Positions 10,374-22,231 of a stretch of 64,000 nucleotides of DNA are shown here, one piece after another (within the stretch, counting starts at the first letter, position 1; each line of letters begins with the position of its first letter). The notes under the pieces were generated by a model, which did no database searches, was not told the origin of the DNA, and saw only the letters and a list, made by a program, of their open reading frames with translations. The stretch is taken from contig CM073330.1 of the NCBI GenBank assembly GCA_037043015.1, positions 5,171,263 to 5,235,262 on the forward strand. The letters are read 5' to 3'. This DNA comes from Bryum argenteum. Its lineage: Eukaryota; Streptophyta; Bryopsida; Bryales; Bryaceae. The position numbers and the translations under genes were made by a program.

Positions 10374-11664
10374 TTAGGCAGTCAAAATAACTGCTCCTCC
10401 AGCTTCCTTGATCTTCTTCTCAGCCAGCTTAGAGAAGAACTTAGCCTTCACTACCATGGGTTGAGTTGGAAGGTCACCCTTTCCAAGCACCTGAAAAAGA
10501 AGTAAGTAGTCCACGATCAGGAACATCACTACTGATCAGCTGCCGATTTAAATGAGCGACCATATCAATAAATAGAGCATATTTTTTACAGAACAGATTT
10601 CTAAAAAAGCATATCAATTATGGGAGAATATTGATAAACAAAACAGATTGCTTGAAGAGAGCACATCGATCAATGAAGGAAGGAGTCCACGATCAGGATT
10701 GAAAAAGACTCATCAGTTGCCAATAAAATCAAGCGAGCATGTTGATTAGCAGAGCACATCAATCCAAAGAACATAACAGTTGAGAAGGCATATTGATTAA
10801 CAGAGCAGGTTGCAGGAGAGCATATTGAATGAAACGCCCAACTACACAAAAGAATGTGCTCAAATGTTGTTACTGTTTTATAAACATCAGGTTTCTAGCC
10901 CGTTCAACAAGAAATTAAATGAAATATCTTCTCATCACAATTGAGCAACAAATTGGAGACCTCCCAGTGCGATGCAAAAACATCGAGACATTTTAATTGA
11001 TTCTTTGAATAATTGATGATCGACCCTGATGCTACGTTGCTCACTTAGTAATCAATATTTCCCCAGCTCCCAGTCATTCGTGCAGGGGTAATGACTAGTT
11101 GGAGCTAAGCATTGTTCTCTTGACCCACTGCCCTCGACTCGTCCGAGGAAGGCTTTTCACAGTTTCATTAGCAATGGAATAAACCCTCGATTTGCGCAAA
11201 TGAAAAGAAAATTTCGAAACCCTATATTATCATACTCAGTCGTAAACTGAAACAGAACATCCGTAACATACGCAAGCTGACAATAAGCGAAAACCTACCT
11301 TTCAAGAGATGCACTGCTTAAAGAGAGAGGGGGGAATTACCTTAAAGAACCCGTGTTGCGTGACGTCCAAGAGAGGCGCACTCTTCTCTCCCTGACTTTT
11401 CTCCTTCACAGCCTCCGGCAAGAGACTCCAAAGCTTGTCCACATTGACGATCGGGCAATGGAACTTGTTCATGGTCTTGTGGAAGTACCTCATACCGACC
11501 TTGCCGAAGTAACCAGGATGGTACTTGTCGAACAAGATACGGTGATGGTGCATACCTCCGGCGTTACCACGACCTCCAGGATGCTTGCGGTGCTTGCCGA
11601 TACGTCCATGACCGGCACTCACGTGGCCTCTCTTCTTCCGGTTCTTCTTCAGCCGGGTCGTCAT
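10374..11664 (-). CDS. RPL27A: 60S ribosomal protein L27a (uL15)
   Basis: Exon 1 is 11664-11341 (108 codons, starting [20 protein letters not shown]). Exon 2 is 10490-10374 (38 codons plus stop, ending [13 protein letters not shown]). The junction is phase 0 with donor AAG|GTAATT and acceptor TTTTTCAG|G. The resulting 146 residues equal the usual plant length. The N-terminal Arg/Lys/Gly/His-rich region with [18 protein letters not shown] is diagnostic. uL15 is an essential large-subunit protein near the central protuberance. The intron of about 850 bp contains nothing recognised. A 50-bp fragment of the same gene occurs at 9196-9250. Confidence 0.96.
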
Positions 11665-11699
11665 GGCTCCCGCAAGCAAATCAATCCACCAGCAACAAA

Positions 11700-12789
11700 T
11701 CTGCAAAAGAGGAAGAAAGGGAAGGACTGGCAGGGTTTACACCATTGATAATCTAACTCACTGTTGGATGATATCTGTTCGGTTTTTCTGTAATGTCACG
11801 GTGGACGAGAAAGTGATAATCTGGATCAGATGGATGAACTTTTCTAACGATGATCGCTCGATTGCTTTATTGAAACTACTTCATTCAATACGCCTGCAGT
11901 ACTGCATCAATGCCCATAAAGTTACTTAACAATAAAAAACAAGTTTCATACTTGTACAATACTGCAAATCTAAGATAATATGTGTATATCTTTTTTGTAC
12001 TGCAATATAGTACAAATTTAGTATGTCAACATGACAAAATTATAAATTTATTTGTACACAAACATGACTAAAATGTAGTACAGATTACATACAACAGTAT
12101 TCCTTTCTGTATATAAAAATTTTATAAACATAATGTACTGTAGATGTATTGAAAACTTAATAAATATTTATACAAGTGCAATAATTTTAGTGTATTGTAA
12201 ATGTATCAAAATGTGGTATGTCGATGTAGAGATTGAAGCATTTTTCTTGTATGCAATTGTAGTACTGAGATGGAACTTTGGTTTTGTTGTATTTGTACGC
12301 ACTTCACATTTAAAGTGAAAACTACAACAATACTATTTTTTAATCTATATACGATACAATTATAGGAAACTAACAACCATGCATCAGCACTAATATAGTA
12401 TTGCAATCTTTATGTATATATTTAAATATATTTCAATCATGCCATTTATTTGAATGTTAATATTGATAAAATTATTATTAAAAAATTCAATAAATATAAA
12501 ATGAATATATACAGGAAGACACGAAAACGATATATAAAAATCATACACTCATAAATAGTTGCTACCTTCAAAATGCAACCTCAAATAGCTTAGGTTAAAT
12601 CAATTCAACGCCTTACAAACTTTTGCACATCATAATTCAATGCTTAAAACAGAAATATCTATATATATTTATATTTTTTGTAAGAACATACATACACTTT
12701 TCTAAGCCTCATTGATGAGGCCTTCCCTAAGAATTTGGGATTTCCCAAAAATTGTGGAGGTCTTAAGTTTTAATCTATGCTCTTATTAA
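11700..12789. other. AT-rich intergenic DNA 5' of RPL27a
   Basis: The first few hundred bases must include the RPL27a promoter and leader. From about 11930 to 12700 the sequence is very AT-rich, with many short tgta/taca words and no coding capacity. Confidence 0.5.
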
Positions 12790-12862
12790 CCCCTAAACGC
12801 ACGAGCCTATTTTTAGCAAAAAAGCACATTTCCATAGGAATCGGTCATAGATGAAAATCATT
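12790..12862 (+). mobile_element. Left end of a TTAA-flanked MITE (same family as 48763-49734)
   Basis: TTAA (12786-12789) is followed by ccccctaaacgc-type sequence and then cctatttttagcaaaaaagcacatttccatag. This matches the left end of the complete element at 48763 over about 70 bp. After about 12862 the similarity stops and no right end (gcgtttagggg+TTAA) is seen nearby. It is a truncated copy. Confidence 0.7.
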
Positions 12863-12889
12863 ATATATATAATCGTCGCAAGTCGTCGC

Positions 12890-13080
12890 ACTGTTGTCAC
12901 CTGCCGCCAGCCTGTTGCCTTCTGCCGCCGCGTTCTTATCCCACTGCTGCAATAATACCTACCCTCGCCATGTTGGTGCCTCCCGCCGTCGCTCTGTTTT
13001 TCATTGTCGCGCTGCTACCTTCCGCTGCTACCTCTCGCCGCCACGCTGACGACCTTTGCCTCTCTACTACCTGTTCTTTT
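12890..13080. repeat. GC-rich low-complexity stretch
   Basis: Repeats of ctgccgcc, tgccttc and cgtcgc words make a short imperfect GCC/GTC-rich tract in otherwise AT-rich DNA. It could translate as Ala/Arg/Cys-rich peptide in any frame, so no gene is called. Confidence 0.4.
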
Positions 13081-13178
13081 TTACTATTTCTGTAGTTTTT
13101 CTCTCCAATCATCGCCCCTCAGTAGAACTTTGTAGCTCCTCACTATACCCTTGTATTTTCTGTAATTTTTCGTAATTT

Positions 13179-14052
13179 GTGGCAGGTTATAACCAATTGG
13201 CAAACATGACCACCGTACAAAAATCTTGTATACAATCTCTCATTTTTAGCACCTTGGCAAGTAATAGCAACAATTCTCCTGAGTCGACAAGCAACATTCA
13301 CACATGTGTGAGCACTGGAGTACTTGACGGCCTCATGTACCAAGCCACGACAGAGGCAATGCAGAACTTCCGCCCCCAACAAGCTCTAATAATCTTACGC
13401 CATCACATAGAAACCTCTTTACATGCAAATTACTGATGCAGCAGGTTTGTAGCCTCTAATTTGAACATGTATTGAACACCACTAAGAAGTTTTGCCGCCT
13501 CAAGATCAAATTGAATGGTTAAGCCTTTGTGATAAGGATTTTCCTTTTATCTAAAACTTCAACTCTGACCTTCATCGTATGTCCGTACAACTCCGATTTT
13601 GTGGCAAACGCATAGCTCACATTGAATTCATCGATTGGATCTTATCTACGTTTCCACCTGCTACTGCTATTCTTGCCCAACAATATCGCAACATGCGATT
13701 ACGTACTCACTTTGAACTTGTGTCCAATTTGATGACAACAAAAAAATATCAGATTCTGCTACTGAAGAACGCAGAGACTAAGCCGGCACGCGAGATCCAC
13801 TCGACCAAACTTTTCGCGACGATGTTGTTCACGACATCCACGAACGCCTCCAGAATAGCTCCACCATCAACATCAACATTCTCAATTCTGCCACGGAAAT
13901 GCATGGCACCAAAGCTGTCAGGCCTACTCTTCGTAGTAGCAAGCGGCAATGAATACACTGGAAGCGAGGAGAAACAACTAGAAAGCAATGAGAAGCACCT
14001 AAGAGGCCAGAAGAAGCACCCAAGAAGCCAGGAGAAGCACCCATGGAGCTAG
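13179..14052 (+). pseudogene. Unrecognised open frames, possibly a decayed gene
   Basis: Two plus-strand frames, 13179-13436 (85 aa, contains LDGLMYQATTEAMQNFRPQQ) and 13579-14052 (157 aa), have fairly normal composition but no recognised family. The second frame runs into the aggccaGAAGAAGCACC minisatellite, so its Lys/Glu/Ser-rich end is repeat translation. They could be exons or remnants of one gene. The evidence is only an open frame. Confidence 0.25.
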
Positions 14053-14680
14053 AAGAAGCACTGAGGAGGCCAAGAAAAATACTTAGGAGGTCTGTAAAAG
14101 CAGTTGAAAGACCAGGTTAAAGTCTTAGGTGGCCAGAAGAAGCACCTAGAAGGCCATTAAGCACAAGTGCAAGGCCACATGAACATCTGAGGAGTATAAA
14201 CAAAGACACGAGAGGCCCAAACAAGCATCCAAGAGATTAACAAAAACATATCATAACTTAGGAGGAACACTTGGGAGGCCAGTAGCAACACACGGGAGAT
14301 CATAAAGAGCACCTAAGAAGTCAGGAGAAATACTTAGAGGGTCCGGACGAACGCTCAGGGAGCATGGAAGAATACCTAGGAAGCCATGAAAAACGCTTTG
14401 GGGGCCAGGAGAAGTATCCGAATGACCTGGTCAGGCACTCAAGAGGTTAGGCAAAATACTTGGGAAGAGCCGGGAAAGACCTAGGTGGCCAGGAAGAACG
14501 CTCAGGAGGCTAGGAAAAGTACTCGCTTGGCTAGTTCAGAGGCCCTCGAAGCCAAAAAAAACATGTGGGGGAGGTAAAGGTAAACACTTAGGAGGATAGG
14601 AAGAACAATTGAGGAGGTCAGAGAAACCCATTCAACGGCTAGGAGAACTACCGCGGAGGTCTCTAATAGAGTTCCAAATA
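13960..14680. repeat. Degenerate minisatellite, unit about 24-36 bp
   Basis: Words of the form aggcca(g/a)gaagaagcacct(a/t)ag recur more than twenty times with spacing of about 24-36 bp, becoming more diverged to the right. All units have the same orientation. The purine-rich strand is the plus strand. Confidence 0.7.
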
Positions 14681-14699
14681 ATACTTCAAAAAATTTAGA

Positions 14700-14820
14700 A
14701 TGGAAAAAAATTAAAAAATTAAAATTAAAAACTAAAATAATGAAAGGTAATGAAAAAGTAAAAGTATTACTAGACGAAGTTTAGATGGAAAAAAAAAAAA
14801 AAAAAAAAAGAGATAAAAAA
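14700..14820. repeat. A-rich low-complexity tract with poly(A)
   Basis: Runs of aaaattaaa words are followed by an uninterrupted poly(A) of about 20 at 14789-14809. No retroposon body with a target duplication was found adjoining it. Confidence 0.5.
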
Positions 14821-17281
14821 TGTCAATGCAATTGCAGTACCTCGATTAGTGCAATGGAATTCATGTCGAGTGAAATGGCGGTAACAGTATTCGTGTAATG
14901 GAACTCAAGTTGAGTGAACAATGAAAGCGAGGCATGCAACGAAAGCGCCGTTTGCGGCAAAGGAGAATGTGGAGCGGAAGGTGAAGCACTTGCGGGAGGG
15001 GGAGGTGTCGACGGACGACGCGCAAGCATTTGCGGAGAAGTAGAGGTGTCGTTCATTCCCGAGGTTGCGACTATCAATACTCTTAAGATCGCGATGACTA
15101 ATGGTACAATTCTGGACGCGGAGACAGTCATTACTATGCCTAACAAAATGATCGCCAATATCTTAGACGTGGCGATCGCCGTAATTGATACGACTAGGAC
15201 CATCACGAGCCATACGATCGTTGCGACAGATTTCCAACACTCTTCTCAATGTGATAGGTCTAATCAGTCTCAAAATGCTTGTCAAACTCGTGACTAAATC
15301 ATAACGCACGTAACTGCCGCACCCCTCGTTAGTTGGTAAATACGTTAGAAGAATTCCAGAAACTGAAAGAGACAAAGAGAGATGTGCACACCCTCAATGC
15401 ATCTTCTTTTAATGAAATAGATGTTAAAATCTAAGTGGTCTACACTCCGAATCCTACCTTTTTGGTTGACAACGCCTTACGAAATAGCGAGTCTATGCAC
15501 AATATACTCAAAAAGATTAAGTTATTTGAGCCGTCGTACATGCACGGACCCTATCAAGAGTGTTATATAATTTTCGTTGCCGTAAATTAAAACTTTAATT
15601 TTTAGGAGAGTCGAGCAACTATAGTATTGTCCGAAGGATTCTCACTAATGTGAAATAAGATGATATACACGTCGGACGCTTCTCGTTCTCAGATCTGCTA
15701 TTATAATTTGCGATCTAAATGAATTCACATTTGTACACGATTGAGAATTGATGAAACCAAACAGTTGGCACTACGTACGGGCACTTGACCTATTTCTACG
15801 TTATAAGTCAACAACTCAATATTTCGCCTTGCGAAAGCCACTTATGTCATATGACAGCGTTGCCAAAAGGCTAGTTGTGAGAGTGACGCTTGGGATATTC
15901 AGACACTACACTTTTTTAAAATATGATCCAGATACTATCTGACCACATCCTTAGTTTGAGTGACTTTAACAAAATTGTTTACTGCACTGCATGCTTCCAG
16001 GATAAATACGCAAAACATTTGTCGCGATGGACACTCCCGTCGGAGCAGATTCAGTTTTTAGACCGGCTAAATGCGACCTACAAAAATCTAGATCAGTTTA
16101 ATTTGGGTACTTTGTCCCTTACACTAGTTAACGCATTAAGTAGTCACACACTACGAGATTCCTCATAGTTTCGATTTCAAATCTTGTATTTTCTACAAAA
16201 TCCGATGTGAAACTCCCAAAATCTGCCCTCTATCCGAAAAAACATTTAACTCCTAAATCACAAGTGAGCACAAGCGGATTTCACAAAATTCTTCGAATAG
16301 CAGTCTTATTTGCCAACGTCAGCTCCTTAGCTTCAGCACTTGCTCAACCAAAATTCCACTTTACTGATCTCGACCTTGATTTCTCCGTAGATATTAAGAT
16401 GTTTATCATCAAATTTTCAAGTCTAGATCCAGATCGAACTATTCGCGACAAAATCAAGTAAGCCCCAATTAGCCGGAATAGTAACATGTTTTTATGACAA
16501 AGTATGATTTTCTTCGGACAATAAAATAAAATCACAATAAAGTGGGTAAACTTTCGAGTTGTTCTTCGTACCAAAAAAATGGTAAAAGTCAATCATGCTT
16601 TGAAACCTTTTTTGATTGGGTATAATGAGTATAACAAATATTATTTTAAGTTTCTTGATAAGGCGGTTACAAAGATGTGTTGTGTATGTTGTGTAATATG
16701 TCCATTGTTAAAGTGGATTTGCGTAACTGTCAGATGCTTATTGATGAATAAAATTAGTGCATTAATATTTAATATAAGGAGAGTACGAAACAGAAGCCGG
16801 ATGAGATATCGGACCGGTGATGACCGGATGTGATTTACTTAAAATGGTAGCTGACTGAAACACATAGGCAGGAGTTTATTGTACCTACTTCTTTAAATCA
16901 AGAAAAGTACAAAGAGGAGGTTTAGGCATTGGCTCGCGATCTTGTGCATATTTTTTAATCTCAATCCTCGAAGTCAAACATTTTTGCACCAATTTTTGCA
17001 ATATTGTATAGGCTGTTGTACTGATTGTCCCTTCTTTCAAGCAGAAAGTGTAGAGATCCTAACATTTGCTACTATTACTAGAGGGAGGCTATTTATGTAG
17101 TTTGTTATGAATACGGCACGATGTGAAGAGATAGCCGTTTTAAAGTGTAATAAAAAATTCTAATCTTAATCGGGAAAGTTAGTTCATTTGGATCTACATG
17201 AAAAGTTGTCTGTCAATACAGGCACGTAACCCTTACAAAAATTACAAAAGATAGAGATATCATCAAAACAATTTGAACTTC
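14821..17281. other. Region with short uninterpretable open frames
   Basis: Open frames of 64-127 residues occur on both strands: 14914-15297 plus, 15206-14823 minus, 15923-16168 plus, 16207-16461 plus. The 14.9-15.3 kb frames overlap antisense, so at most one is real. None shows a motif I recognise and no splice chain is persuasive. No transposon ends were seen. Confidence 0.35.
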
Positions 17282-19047
17282 TTACATACATCGAAGTATT
17301 TGTTTTGATGTCTCTGAAGACAACGCCTTTGAATTCCCAGCTAAAACCTTATAGGTTTTCCACAATTTCTCTAAATCCTGCAAACGTTGCTCTCCCCGAA
17401 ATTCACAATGGTAGTTGATAGTATCACCAAGGCTAAATCTCAACGATATCGTCCAGTGAACACAATACTGGAGACAGTCATCACTGTCATCCTCGGGTGT
17501 TGTACAACTACATACATACAGTTCCATCTCTGCCTCTCAGATAGCGATGGAGTCATCCACAAATGCTTCGGTAAAGCAACGTTTTTGAAAAGCTGCCTCC
17601 AACAATATCTTTCGTCTCATAAACCGTTCGAATCGATTGCCATTTGTACTGAGCACAATATACCAAATTTTGGGCGTACTAGGACCAACAACTTAAGGTG
17701 TCAAGCATGCTATCTTCAACATGAATAGATGTCCGCGTTCCGAACATGAAACCTATGATGGCGCCTCTCGTGACGGATAACAAGTAAAAGTCCATTTTCG
17801 GGTCTCACGCCTTTTAAAGCCCAGACCTTCATACACACACCCAAAATCATCATCTAGAAGAGGAATGTTGTGAGCAACTTTGCAGTCACCCTTCAGGATG
17901 TGATCTATCGCATCAGTTCGAAAATTGTAAATCTCGATTACCTTCTCATCGTAACTGTCTCTACGCTTCACAGCGAGGTGAAAGAATCTCGAATCTACAA
18001 GTGATTGAGCATTACCGAATCTGAGCGGCAAAGTATCAAAATGCCCATAGAGGTCGGCGTCCTGTTCATATAATATCATAAACCTCTCAAGTATATTGTA
18101 AAACAAGGCCTCTCAGAATACTTCCGCATCTTCATCATCTTCCATAAATTCTCTCATCAGGTCCTCACCCGTCGACTGCAATGCTAAGTTCTGTACAATG
18201 AGATCAGAAAGAGAAAAATCTGGTCCCTCCGCATAAATCGTGATATTCAAAGGGAGAAACGAGGTCCCAAAATTAGACGTCTGAAACTTTATGCGACACC
18301 TCTTATTGTTCTTCAACGACCTCAAAATCGCATCATGTTAGATCTGCGCTCATCTCGCTCCATCCAGAAAACATCTTTCGCCAGAACTTCATTACCAGCT
18401 TCCGTCAAAATGTCCAACAAATCTCTGGCCAAGGACAAGTTGAGCTTCATAATTCATACCTTTGAAATCTCCATGTTGAAGGTAGCTTGTCGTATTCCCT
18501 TGGCTTTCAAACATATATTTTCTCGGTCAGCACTAGACTCACTTTCAAAGAGCGGACATCAAGGATTAACTCAAGAATAGCTCTTTCAATGTCATTCGCA
18601 GCTTTCAGAATGAGAGTCCTCATGCTTTAATCCGGGGTACTCACCAAAGCATTTGCTTCCTCCCGAAAGTGTTTCAAGAGAAATGTTGCACTGTTAATCG
18701 GCTTCTCATCATACAAAGATTTCTACATAAAAACAAATCGTTGTTAAAAAGAAAAAAGTGCAGAATAAATATACTGTTAATCTTAGAATTCCTGATTTTC
18801 AACTTCACTTAAACTCATCTCATCCATTTTCGACTAAATTTAATAATTTCTTCGAAGGTCATCAAACATTTTTAACACAGGAATTAAACCGAGATGATAA
18901 ACACATCCACACAAACTCAAACCAGTATAGAAACAAACAAAAACATACCTCGGTCCACTCAAATCTCCTAATTGAAGCGAGGACCTTGTTTTCCAAATAT
19001 TTTTCATATAGCTCCACAGGGACACGCACTAAGAAACTCATATACAT
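17282..19047 (-). pseudogene. Multi-exon gene or pseudogene of unknown function
   Basis: Minus-strand pieces look coding. An ATG exon at 19047-18949 (33 codons, contains VRVPVELYEKYLENK) has donor GAG|GTATGT. An exon starting at 18722 (contains FLLKHFREEANAL) joins it in phase. More frames follow at about 18600-18540, 18450-18340, 18325-18113, 18106-17753 and 17527-17282. Between 18645 and 18340 the frames change with very short gaps, and at about 18340 the frame shifts without a visible intron. This suggests either an unusual structure or decay. Composition is mixed alpha/beta and hydrophilic; no domain is recognised. The stretch containing LPLRFGNAQSLVDSRFFHLAV is the longest clean part. 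Confidence 0.4.
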
Positions 19048-19817
19048 CTTTCACTTTTTAAGCCTTTGTATGTAGAATACCCATCTCATGATCAACATCT
19101 TAGCGCACCGCGTTTTTGCAAATTCCGCAATAGAATTTGTCTTTCTGAAGAATTCTAAAGTAGGTCACAATTCTGAAGAATTCTAAAGTAGGTCAAAGTT
19201 CACTTCCAAACAATGTTTTCTTGGCTCTTTTTTGGAATTGTAAAGAATCCACTCTTCAAAAATATGTTATATTTGAGGCTCTTAAAATTTTCTCCCTACC
19301 TGAGTTCAATGTACGACTGCGTTATTTTTATCAACACAAGACATGTAAAACCTAAATATTTGTTCGAGTTCTCAGATGGGGGAATATTTAGATTCAAAAT
19401 AAAGGATCATTTGGCAATAAAGAAGGCATTCGAAAACATATTTTATTTAGGCTCCAAATAATAAAACATGATTCAATACCTCCTTTACATGTAGGAAAAA
19501 AACAAAAAAACTTGAAAAATTATAAAACTTAAAGCTTTAATGTCTTTTTGTTTGGAATTTTAAAAAATAAGCCATTTTTTTGGAATTTTTTTAGTATAAA
19601 TGACAATATATCACTCTTATGACAGGAACCGAACTAATGGCACTTTCTATGTCGAGAGTTTCTTATAAGCATAACTACATCATTAAATTAATATATTTTT
19701 GATCCATGGGCAAGGTTAAGTCCCCTCATATTCTTGCATAAATTTGATAGTCATAGCATATAGGATCACAGATGAAATTAACACACTCTATTTACGCTTA
19801 TGCTCGCCATCTGAGGC

Positions 19818-20228
19818 CTATACTCTTTTTCTCTTCTTATCCAGGGCCACTTCCCTATCGCTGATCATAACTGCCTTTGCACGAATCTCATCTTCAAGTT
19901 CCTGCTCATCTTCTTTCAAGCGAGAGTTCCTTTGTCGTTCATTATCAAAAGTGGCTGTAGACTGTCTCCACTCGTAGCTCAGCTGGAGCCGTTCCCTATG
20001 AAGCCCGAGTAACTCCATGCATGCCCGGCTGATGGCTAGCGCTTCCTCAGTACAATCGTGAGGATGAACATTGAAGTAGACGCGGAGACTAAAACCGCTA
20101 CCCTCATTCTGCCCCGGAAGAAACAGTGGCGGATTTTGTGGTCGAGGTGGGGTGTCACTCGTTGAAGTTGTACCACTCTCATCTTCATCGAGACCATGTA
20201 CAGCAAGGATGCCATCGAAAGCCTTCAT
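19818..20228 (-). CDS. Hypothetical protein with C-terminal coiled coil (possibly an exon)
   Basis: A 136-residue frame starts at ATG 20228 (MKAFDGILAVHGLDEDESG) and ends at 19818. An acceptor-like TGTGCAG lies just upstream, so this may be an internal or last exon. The N-terminal half is acidic and Ser/Pro-rich (TSTSDTPPRPQNPPLFLPG). The middle is globular-looking (FSLRVYFNVHPHDCTEEAL), and the last 50 residues form a charged helix ending in a basic KKRKRV, a possible nuclear signal. No family is recognised. It could be part of the same gene as the pieces at 19.0-17.3 kb. Confidence 0.45.
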   Translation of the reverse strand: MKAFDGILAVHGLDEDESGTTSTSDTPPRPQNPPLFLPGQNEGSGFSLRVYFNVHPHDCTEEALAISRACMELLGLHRERLQLSYEWRQSTATFDNERQRNSRLKEDEQELEDEIRAKAVMISDREVALDKKRKRV

Positions 20229-20239
20229 GGGATATCTGC

Positions 20240-20744
20240 ACACTGGGCACAGCTTTACTAAAATTTCATAAATTTTCTAATATCTTGAAACAAAAATTGA
20301 AATTTGGTGACATTCAGTAAATAATATTACTTTACTTGGTAGTATTGAGTATAATTTAATAAATTTTACTAGAATCCACTAAAAAACTATGATTCAACAC
20401 AATTTTGATCTTACTATAGGTTCATATGTTTTGATTCAGTTCAAACTTGGGTTTGACTTGGGATTGGAATGGTTTCATTTCATATCCACTTTTCATTTTC
20501 TTTTTTCCTTTCTATTTTGGTTTCATATAGTGAAATTTTGTTGAAAAAATTTAACATTTTGATAACTTCCATTATCCATATTTGAAAATTATATGCGTAT
20601 ATGCACATTCTTGCAAACATTGTAGTTGAAGTTTTAACAGGCTTTGCACGCTCCAAATCAAACGTTCTTACAATAGCTAATGACCATGATGCACACCTGA
20701 ATTTGATGGTTAGATCAAAATGGAAGAATCTATGATTGAAAATC
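20240..20744. other. AT-rich intergenic, nothing recognised
   Basis: T/A-rich sequence with no open frame of interest. The satellite begins at about 20745. Confidence 0.5.
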
Positions 20745-20991
20745 TATCATCCATCTCCGTAAAAATGTCAACAACCGCATCCATGTGGGGATACAGTAAA
20801 TGTGCATTCATACGGGTTAGGGGGGGGGAGTTACACTGGTGTGACCCGCTCGAAAATGAATTCATTCCTAGGAAGAAACCCTGGAAATGAGTTCCCACAG
20901 GGGCAGTAACACCGGTGTCAACCGGGCACAAGGAAGTGTCACGGTGTACCCATCCCTGTAAAACTTACAAAAACCGCATCCATGTGGGGAT
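20745..20991. repeat. Satellite array, left part (split by the retrotransposon)
   Basis: About 1.2 units of a repeat that continues at 35154. The conserved word ccgcatccatgtgggga occurs at 20775 and 20974. Each unit also contains ttacac(c/t)ggtgtgacccgctcgaaaa and cgggcacaa(a/g)gaagtgtcacggtgta. The retrotransposon inserted within the word catgtggggat. Confidence 0.85.
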
Positions 20992-21786
20992 TGTAAAGCG
21001 TTTTTCAATGGGTTAAAAGAAACCCAAGGAATGTAGATAGGGGAGTTCTTTGACGGGAGAGTCTAAGTCGGTCAAAGTTATGCAATTATGGTCACGAATA
21101 GAAGATAAATCAACAATGATTTAGAAATAATTACAAGAACTCATTCTATATTCACTAACACTTTCTTTCAACTCAATGTATATTCCCGGTTTCAAGTATT
21201 CATATGTTCTATTTAATTATTCAAGGTTCATTGTCTTCACAATTTATGTACTTAAAACAACCCCAAGCCTACACACAAGTATACTTCCAATTCCAATACA
21301 AACAATCGGTTTGCAATTCCTTATTACTCTCAACAATGATAACAATTTCCAAACTTGTTCTCCAATTCATTCAACATTCATGGTTCCAATTTTACATTTT
21401 AATATTAATTGATTATTCATAAAGGATTATTTATATATTTCATACTTTGTTGTTAAAACAACAATTTGTTTTACAAACTATTTCACAACTCTAAACTCAA
21501 TCTTCACAATTCACAAATTCACACTTCTTCTGAGTGCGGGATACACATTTCACTCTTATGTGTTCAAACACAAATGAGCTTCTTTCTCCTACTTGTATCT
21601 CTCAATTTTGTATTCACAACTTTTCAGTTCACCCACGACGGTTCATTTACTAACTTTTTACTTAATTCCCCTTCTAATCTTATTTAAACTCCAATTCACA
21701 CTTAGAAAGGAAAATGAAAAGTAAATTGCATTTATAACACATGAAAGGTTAAAACTACACTAAAATTTCCAAATTTACATACGACA
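20992..21786 (-). repeat. 3' LTR of the Gypsy element
   Basis: 795 bp, TGTAAAGCG...ATACGACA on the plus strand. It is essentially identical to 34359-35153. The three short open frames inside recur in both LTRs and are not genes. Confidence 0.95.
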
Positions 21787-21800
21787 TAGCCCTTCCCTCT
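21787..21800 (-). promoter_or_regulatory. Polypurine tract of the Gypsy element
   Basis: Directly inside the 3' LTR the minus strand reads AGAGGGAAGGGCTA, the expected place and composition for the plus-strand DNA primer. Confidence 0.7.
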
Positions 21801-22231
21801 ATGTGTTTGCGTCCCTGCAAACAAAATAGAAGGAGTAATACAAAAATAAAGTAAGTTGAGGAGAAAGATTGGCCATAATCTCGTCATGCACATGTCTTTC
21901 TACTCTTTCATTGAAAGCAATGACTATAGTCTTTGTCTCCACTTCAGCATATAGGTAATTAGAATAATCCTGTGAATTAACTTCCTTTTGACTATAGTCA
22001 ATTGGTAAATAAGCCATGCCAAAGTAAGACTATATTTTGTTCCTGTTCCTTGATCACCTTTAATAATGGGTGTTCCTTAGAGACTATAGGAATTTTGTTC
22101 CGATAAGAAAATATTGTCTTCAATGAATTGAAAAATTTTTGAGTCCCATTTGTGACAATATTATGCCCATTATGAGCCACTTCTCGATCACTTCTAACTG
22201 TGATTTTGCATGCAATTTTATTACACCACAA
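21799..22231 (-). pseudogene. Small broken frame near the 3' end of the Gypsy element
   Basis: Two adjoining minus-strand frames (22231-21998 and 22017-21799) read as one coding-like stretch with a frame change near 22010. The family is unknown. Two copies of GACTATAGTC fall in it and are read in different frames: Lys-Thr-Ile-Val at 21922 and Asp-Tyr-Ser-Gln at 21990. This shows that the repeated motif is a DNA feature and not a peptide motif. Confidence 0.4.

Noticed and set aside
14823-15297. Two overlapping 127-residue ORFs on opposite strands
   Set aside because: Antisense pair without motif, conservation evidence or splice signals; at most one could be real and neither can be supported.
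21176-21687. Three short ORFs repeated at 34543-35054
   Set aside because: They are the same LTR sequence in both LTRs and read antisense to the element.
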